Shown here: positions 57,549-64,000 of the stretch, one piece after another
How positions within the stretch are numbered: position 1 is the stretch's first letter
Layout: each line of letters begins with the position of its first letter
NCBI GenBank assembly: GCA_020746875.1
Contig: JAGTJL010000016.1
Coordinates: forward strand, 806,001 to 870,000
DNA length: 64,000 bases
Source: Rhexocercosporidium sp. MPI-PUGE-AT-0058
Taxonomy: Eukaryota > Ascomycota > Leotiomycetes > Helotiales
Direction of reading: 5' to 3'
Translations under genes and position numbers: made by a program
The notes under the pieces: generated by a model
Told to the model about the DNA's origin: nothing
Seen by the model: only the letters and a program-made list of their open reading frames with translations
Database searches by the model: none

Positions 57549-60500
57549 ATGGTCGGAACCGGCAAGTGGAAGCCTGAGTGGGTTGCGTGCATTCATGCCG
57601 CTAAGAAAGATGGTAAGACGATCGATGAGATTGTTAACGAATTGCACGCCAGATTCCCTCGTGGCGGAAAGGACTACAAGGCAGGAGGCGTCAAGTACGT
57701 CCTTGCGAACTACAAAGATCCTACGTAAGTCAATTTTGCTGTGAATCATCCCGTCAAATCTGCTGACTCTTGCTACCAGACTTATTGGCAACCAAGTCCT
57801 AGGCGGTGGTGTCAAGAAGAGAAAGAAATCCACAAAAGCCTCGCAGATTTCGGTAGGAGCAAAAACTGCGATGAATAATGTGCGCATGGGTTCACCAGTT
57901 ACTTCCGTTGCCTCGTCACTCGACCATGGTACCCAACCGCGCCGTCCCGTTGCTGGTGGCTCCATGGCTGCTATTTTCGAGACCCCACGGCCGCTGAATA
58001 CGCTTTCTTCCGCAAATTCTTTAGCCCCAGGTAACATGCTCAGAGCAGCTGTCGCTGGCGTGAACTCGTCGTACAACTTCCCCGGTGCTCACATCTATCC
58101 AGAGGGATCGTTCGATCATAGGGAGGCACATCAGTCTGCTGCTACTACCGCAGGTGTAAGCAAGAATAACCTTCCCACTATCGATGACGATGGATATTGC
58201 GGTGCGCACCAGAGCATGCAGCGACCATCCTCAGACACACAGAATAATGTCGTTAGTCAAGGTCGAGAGCAAGTCACAGTGAACCCATACACCATGGATA
58301 GCGCTGGCCTTGCTCAGTACAGACAACAGCAATATGGCCAACCACTGAATGGTCAGATCCAAGCCGCTACGAACGATCCAATGGCTCCATTTATGAACGC
58401 GCAGGCTAATCAAGTCACGGGAGGAATCCGAAACGTCCCTAGAGTTGGTTTAGGCCAGGGTGTAGCTCTCAATCCCAACGGCAGTATTATGCAGAACGTT
58501 CACGCTCAGTTCAACAAGCAAAAACCTTCACAAGCTCTACCGCAAGTTCAGCAAACCTCAAACGGCCTTCCGACTGCGAATGTTTACTTCACCAACCCAA
58601 ATATTGCAAGTAATATCGCCAGAACTGTTAGTCCGAACCATGGTCATCCAAATCACCAAAATGATGTGTCCGGCGGCAATGCGTATACTGGGAGCAACCA
58701 ACCCACTTCTCGTCAAGATACTTCCGGTGCGTATGGTGCTCATAGGACGATTGGCAGGGGAAATGTCACCACTAACGCTGCTGTCGGTGGTCGTCAACAT
58801 GGAACACCTGAGAAGTCTTCCGGAGCTCAGAACTCTCAACCCCCTTCATCTTTAAAGACTCATCGTCCCAGAGATGGTTTCGACTTTGATGAAGACGAGG
58901 ATTTCCTCGATTCGTCCTTCTTGGGTTTCAACACTGCCCCCCTCGACAATTCTGCTTCTACATCTCGAAATGAGCCTCAACGTCAGATTGAAATGGGAAT
59001 TGCAGCAACTCAGACAGGATCAAAGCGAAAGCGCCAGGAAGAAGAGCCGGTACGTATCCAGATGTCCGCAGTCGAGGGATCCAGCAATAGCGTGAACCCA
59101 TACAAGCGCCAAAAGCAGGACAGTCTTGAATCAACAATGGCCAATTTAGGTGGACAGAAAAACAACGTCACAGCCATCCAGCGACCACCTATTTTAGGCA
59201 ATGTACGCAATGGCGGCAATGTTAGTAGAACCTTTCAGAAGCCAAATTTCACCTCCAACGGGCAACCCCAATCTCAGGTCATGCAAAATCCAGCAGCCAC
59301 AAACACAAAGATGCAAGCCGCAAACATGGCAAATAAACGAGTCTATGACCCAATCCTCTTACAGAAATACCAGGCCAATAAGGGTGGTAGGACCCCGGAA
59401 CAAGAACTTGCCCTAATAAATCTCAATATGAAAACTCTTGTCCAGGCTCAAGGTGATCGGTTGAATGCAGAACAAGTAGGAGATTTCAATAGATCTTACC
59501 AGGTCGTCGCGCTAGACATGGAGTCTTTGCGAAGTCATTCCCTGGCCACTGCTGAGAACCGGAACCAGCCTCAACTAGGTGATGGGCATCCAAGAGAATC
59601 TGCTCGCGGCGGCATGCCTCAGGCGACCATTTCTCTTGAAGAACAAAAGAACCATCACAAGATACTGCAGGAGAAGCTCGTTCAAAACAGCAACGGAGGT
59701 GGACCTAGGGTTTCGGAGGGCCGCACTGGGTATTCGCAACACTTTGGAAATAACAGCATGAACAATATCTCCAACCGACAAACATCATCCATCATAAACG
59801 GTGCCAGCATTCCTCCTACCTTTCAAGCAACACCCAATGTGACTAGGGTAGATATGTTTACTTCTCAACATGCTCATGTCAATGGACATAGGTTCAACGT
59901 TCCTCCTAGTTATCAAGCCACACCCAATATCGACCAAGCAGCCATGTCTACTTCTCATCAATGGCCGAACTCGGCAAATGGAACCGAAGCTGTTTCTCAC
60001 CCTCGTCTACCAACAAATACAAACAGAGCTTTGACTACTCCCGCAGAGTCTCAATCCCATGGAGTCAATCGTACACTAACTCCCGCTGGATCTCAACCGA
60101 CTCCCAACATTCCTAGACCAAACACTGTACCAGCCCAAGTCGCTCGCCAAACTACAAAAATTCCCTACAGTAACAACAGTATGCAGCAGAATACTCATAA
60201 TCAGGCCTCGGCGCCTATGGAGAAGTCTACTTCGCTCCCGCCTCCAGACGCCCGTCCTTCGGCGAGCTCTCGCGTACAAGCCAATCTGCAACCCCCTACA
60301 GTTATGCAACCACCTCCAATTCAGGAAGGACAAGGTCAGAGCAGATACCATGGAGCCCAAGCCTTCAATGGTCCGTCAGGTCCAGTCAATACTTCTAGAA
60401 CTGGCGCCCCATCAACAACAAATGGCCCTTGCCAAAGCCCATATCCATCAAATGCAGGAATAGGATCTCAAGTCGCCCCGAATCAGCCACAGAAGTATGA

Positions 60501-62417
60501 TCAACGACTGCATCAGGCTGTAAATGGCGCTGTTACCAATGGAACTTCCGCTCCAGTACAGAAAGCTGGTGTAAAGTCACCAAGTTCTGCTTCCAAATCT
60601 GGGAACGCGTCCGACCAAACCTCATCTCCTACCACAGTGTCTCCGAACACGACTTCTAGTAACGGTGCCTCTAGTGCCATCATCAGCCACGTACTTGGAA
60701 TCAACAATGCGGTGTTTCACGATCACTTCACATTCCCTACTTCTGACAGTGGCTGGCAGGTAATTCTGGATCACAACGAACGTCTTCATACAGTCTTACA
60801 CCCTTGTGGAACTGTAGTCATCTTGGACAGCCCAGTATTCTTAGGCGGTGTGACATGGCCAACTGGACGAGAACCTCCAGTCCAGAACCCAGCTGCCACA
60901 CTTCCTGTGTCTAATAATCTACCATCATTTGTGGCTCAAGCTTCTAGTTCGTTGGCGCCTCCAACTCAGAATGCAGCCGTCACAAACCATGTGTCTGGAC
61001 TGCCCCCGGTTTCTGTTCCTCGGTCAACTGGTCCTCCACCTCCAGCTCATCAGGTTCCTATAGCTCTTGGAGCTACTCAGTCTAGCATGCCAAAGCCAGT
61101 CTCATCCATGAAAGCTGATCGGAAGAAGCCGGATCTTCAACTCGATTTGAAGGACGTCTCTCCAAAGACAGCGATGCGAAAGGCGGGACCGATCCGGGAT
61201 CAGACAGAGCAGGGCCTCCCAGAACTTCTAGTCGAAAAGGATGATGATCTCAGCTCACTGTTTGGAGATGATGATGATCTCGGTGGTTTGTTCGGCGATG
61301 ACCACGATCCGTTTGGTGAGGGTGCCGACGACAATCAAAATGTTCCAGATCCCTCGGCCTCCGCACTTTCAGGAGACCAAACATCAAAGCCATCATTAGG
61401 CTTGGCTTCACCCTCGCCAGTAGCTAACAGCACTCAGCAAGGAGGTGGGAATGCCCAGTCTTTTTTAGATAATGCTCAGCCAACTGTTCGGGAGAGTTCG
61501 GCCCCAAAGAGCATTCTTCAAAATCCCAACGGTCCACCACAAGGTGGCAACATCAACCAGAGTTCAGCAGATCAATCCTCACGCCACGTTCAATTCGATG
61601 AACCCAAAGCCGACGCCCCAAAGCCAGAAGATGATATTTTGACCGATGTCAACGCGGCGGAATGGCGGGCTCGCCACCCCATTCCAAAGATGCCGAACCA
61701 CTGGGAGAAGAAGGCGTCGCTACCAGCACCTGTTGAGAAGAAGGCCAGCGAAGTGCCAGAACGGATGACGGATGAATCCCCAGAAAGAGTGGCGGAGAAC
61801 ATCCGCTTACAGACAAAGTGGCTGAAATCCATCTTCCCGGACTATCCAAAGCTAGATCGCCTTGATGTCATGGGACTCGACAGACCTCTAGCTGGGCTGG
61901 ACTTTTCGGAACTCGTCGGATCATATTGTGAAACTATGGAGGAGGCCGAGGAGGCGGTTGGCAAAGTAGAGGGTCGGGAAGACTGGAATGCGAGAGGCGA
62001 CCCCGAGGTAGCAGCGGCTCTCAAAATGATGGCGTACGTTGTGGAGTGGGGAGAGCGTAAGTAGCATATCTCATCACTTAGTAGGAGCACTTGACTGACA
62101 ATATTACAGTTTGCACAAAGTTTGACAAAAATGGCAATCCCATGATGAAGGCAAGTCCTGATCCATCCCGCAAGGAGTTCAACAAGCGGATGGCAGAGGA
62201 GATCTACCAGGAGAAAAAGGCGCGCAAGGAGGCCGAGGAGGCGGAGGAGGCCAGATGGGCGGCGCTTGTGGAGGAGAGATTCCAGGCGATGACTGGTGAG
62301 AAGAAGGAGAGAGAGATCGCGAGATGCGCGGCGGTTGAGAAGGAGAGAGCAGCGTATGAGGAGGAGGACGCGAAGAAGTGGGCTCATGACCCCTTTTGGC
62401 GGGGGATGTTAGGTTGA
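57549..62417 (+). CDS. Large mostly disordered protein with N-terminal helical domain
   Basis: Three exons: 57549-57724, 57780-62056 and 62110-62417; 1,586 residues. The ATG has AAAA before it and opens the only compact N-terminal segment, KWKPEWVACIHAAKKDGKTI DEIVNELHARFP, which looks like a small helix-turn-helix. The bulk is Asn/Gln/Ser/Pro-rich and low in hydrophobics, with two short near-repeats (PPTFQATPN and PPSYQATPN, about 59,810 and 59,900). One hydrophobic island near 60,680-60,870 (GINNAVFHDHFTFP, SGWQVILDHNERLHTVLHP) could be a folded motif. Acidic repeats follow (DDLSSLFGDDDDLGGLFGDD). A C-terminal conserved-looking block contains AAEWRARHPIPKMPNHWEKK and LKSIFPDYPKLDRLDVMGLD, and the end is a Glu/Lys-rich coiled coil. 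Basic KRKRQ and KKRKKS patches suggest the nucleus. I do not recognise the family. Confidence 0.8.
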
Positions 62418-63084
62418 TGTTGCTGGCCGGTACTCCAGAGAGTCTGTGGACAGACTAAGGAAAGGATCGATCAAGATATGGGCAAGCCATATAGGAGCGG
62501 AGGATGTATCCGGCACTCCAGAAATCCTTGGACGGGCTGATGCGCAGAGTCAATGTGAGAGCCACGACGATACCAGGTCACGCTATCACGAGCGAGTACC
62601 GAAGAGTGAGTTCGTTGGATTCCATAGGACATGTCTGGATACCTTTCCTTTATTTTCTTTGTCTTTTTCTGATTTTCGATTTTCTTTTTCTTCGATTATC
62701 TTCTTGTATTTCATTGAGCGCGGGTTTTTGGGAGTTTGCGTTGCATTGGGCGTTATGGGCATTGTGAATTTTACTTGGCAAAAGTACGGAAAGAACAAAG
62801 GCAGGGTAGACAAACGCACGATCAGTCTATAAACTTGGGTCATAGACTCTACAACAATGAAGGCAATCAGTAAACTAGAATGACTTCCCTCTCTCCATTA
62901 TTTTCCTGTGAATCAACTTCTTGCTCGTGCTTGCTATGATATCGTTTTGTGTTGGTGTTTTATCAAGGTCCCTAAGTGCTATGCCTTCGTCGAGTAGCCT
63001 CCAGTCAACATCTAGACTAGTGGCGCCTCGATGATGACGTTTCCATGAGGGCGGACTCCTTGTAGGTGATGGTGCTGCAGGAAG
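62418..63084. other. Intergenic region between convergent genes
   Basis: Short open frames in all three plus-strand frames near 62,450-62,830 are T-rich and unlike neighbouring coding DNA. It holds the 3' ends of the disordered-protein gene and the betaine lipid synthase gene. Confidence 0.5.
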
Positions 63085-64000
63085 TCAGATCTCAAGGGAT
63101 TCGAGATCTACTGAGCTAGGGCGAGGGGCTCCTAGAGTCGAAGGGCTGACAGCCTCGACTTTGGTGAGTAACCAGCAGGAAGCATACATGTTGACTCTAT
63201 TGAGAATTAGCAACTTGGTATTACCAAGGCAAATGTTAAAAAAGGGAACTAACCTGTCAATACAAGCGCCAGCGATTCTAGCACGCACTCTTTTCCCTTG
63301 GAAACCAAGAGCCTCGAATCGCGACACATACCAAGGCTTCAGAGCTGCGCTCCTCAACAGAACTCTCCCTCCCATCTTGAGCGCACGATTCAACTTCTCA
63401 ATCTGCCTCTCTGCTTCCACAGATCCAGGATCAAACCAATCCATACTATCCATAACCACTGCGACCGTCAGCGTACCAGGCGCAAGTCTAGAGACAACCT
63501 CATTGATCTCATCGGTGTGGATCCGCAAACCGTTGAAGGCATTACCCTTCGAGAGTTTCTGGTGTGACTTGGGTTGCAGATAATCAGGGTGGCAGCGGTG
63601 CGAATAGCTTCCCTTCAGACAGACGAGATAATACGGGTTATCTTCACCGATCAAGGAGTTGTTGATGACAGGGTCGAGCGTTTGCACCATGTATTCCCAA
63701 ACAGCTTTCCCACGACTGGAATTAAGCTCTTTCTCGGAGTGACCAAGTGGGCTTGCGTCTGCTGGACCCTCAGAGATCGACTCAGAGGCCAAGTGGTCGG
63801 CTTCGAGCATGGCGAGCTGGTTGTGTGGTACTCCTAGGGCTGTCCAGAGGAATTTTTCTTGTGAGACGACGAGGTAAGAGAATATACGGGACATGATGAT
63901 AGGTCGGATCTTGGTGGTCCAGATCTCGCGCTGCTCGTTGAGGGTTTTGGCGGCTAGGAGAGCGGTGATTTGCTTGCTGAAGCGGAGAGTCGTGGCTAGG
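63085..64000 (-). CDS. bta1: Betaine lipid synthase, C-terminal part (DUF3419/BtaA domain), 5' end outside window
   Basis: Two exons visible on the minus strand, 64000-63254 (open to the window edge) and 63196-63085, joined by a 57-nt GTTAGT to AATAG intron. The sequence carries the BtaA-type 3-amino-3-carboxypropyl transferase domain: SYLVVSQEKFLWTALGVPHN followed by QLAMLEAD, GKAVWEYMVQTLDP, EDNPYYLVCLKG, RCHPDYLQPKSH, NGLRIHTDEINEVVSRLAPG, VVMDSMDWFDPGS and LNRALKMGGRVLLRSAALKP. It ends with CIDRVNMYASCWLLTKVE plus a short Ser/Pro-rich tail. In fungi Bta1 makes diacylglyceryl-trimethylhomoserine from SAM and diacylglycerol, a phosphorus-free substitute for phosphatidylcholine used under phosphate limitation, in the ER. 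The methyltransferase half should lie outside the window. The internal Met at 63894 is not the start, since the frame continues upstream. Confidence 0.9.
   Translation of the reverse strand, partial: LATTLRFSKQITALLAAKTLNEQREIWTTKIRPIIMSRIFSYLVVSQEKFLWTALGVPHNQLAMLEADHLASESISEGPADASPLGHSEKELNSSRGKAVWEYMVQTLDPVINNSLIGEDNPYYLVCLKGSYSHRCHPDYLQPKSHQKLSKGNAFNGLRIHTDEINEVVSRLAPGTLTVAVVMDSMDWFDPGSVEAERQIEKLNRALKMGGRVLLRSAALKPWYVSRFEALGFQGKRVRARIAGACIDRLVPFFNICLGNTKLLILNRVNMYASCWLLTKVEAVSPSTLGAPRPSSVDLESLEI

Noticed and set aside
1..64000. CRISPR array, prokaryotic operon, phage or rRNA/tRNA genes
   Set aside because: None seen. The intron-rich gene structure and gene families are those of a filamentous fungus.

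Overview
The window is nuclear DNA of a filamentous ascomycete (Pezizomycotina). The genes carry short introns, mostly 42-120 nt, with GTAAGT-type donors, CTAAC/CTGAC-type branch sites and [C/T]AG acceptors. The gene content includes Het-C, a HET-domain protein, a Zn2Cys6 regulator, an ankyrin-CorA fusion, a fungal Ctr/ferric reductase pair and a betaine lipid synthase. The overall flavour suggests Leotiomycetes, but that is a guess from gene style, not a search result.

Left part (1-13.7 kb): a decayed ankyrin-repeat gene runs off the left edge and carries an in-frame stop plus a frameshift. It is followed by a secreted alpha/beta-hydrolase-like protein (4.8-5.9 kb), a five-exon Zn2Cys6 transcription factor (minus strand, 6.0-7.8 kb), a divergent NAD(P)-binding NmrA/SDR-like protein (8.2-9.2 kb) and the 3' relic of an amidohydrolase. 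A divergent metal-uptake pair follows: a Ctr copper transporter (minus, 10.1-10.9 kb) and a ferric/cupric reductase (plus, 11.5-13.7 kb) share a 0.7 kb promoter.

Middle part (14-39 kb): a large secreted subtilase with an unusual adhesin-like C-terminal extension (minus; one apparent 1-nt frameshift in a homopolymer). After it come two gene-poor, low-complexity stretches (18.7-22.8 and 24.3-27.2 kb) around an HMG-box gene. Next are a Het-C homologue (27.2-30.2 kb) and, 3.8 kb downstream, a HET-domain gene (34.0-36.3 kb). In Neurospora het-c is tightly linked to the HET-domain gene pin-c, so this may be a conserved non-self recognition locus. A degenerate gene fragment (38.1-38.8 kb) precedes the three-exon nuclear gene for ATP synthase subunit c.

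Right part (41-64 kb): the most striking gene is a roughly 1,300-residue multidomain protein (41.2-45.7 kb) that joins a ZZ/B-box-like zinc module, a P-loop GTPase-like domain, a RING-like finger and a patatin phospholipase. It looks like an immune or cell-death executor and lies in the same 20 kb as the Het-C and HET genes. Convergent to it is a 1,158-residue ankyrin-CorA fusion without the GMN motif. The remaining genes are a GNAT acetyltransferase, the TORC1 regulator NPR2 (with a GC-AG intron), a divergent lysine methyltransferase, a 1,586-residue mostly disordered protein, and the 3' part of a betaine lipid synthase running off the right edge.

All exon models were read by eye from splice consensus, reading-frame continuity and family motifs. 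Frames were checked arithmetically for every gene except the first exon junction of the GTPase-patatin gene, which remains uncertain.
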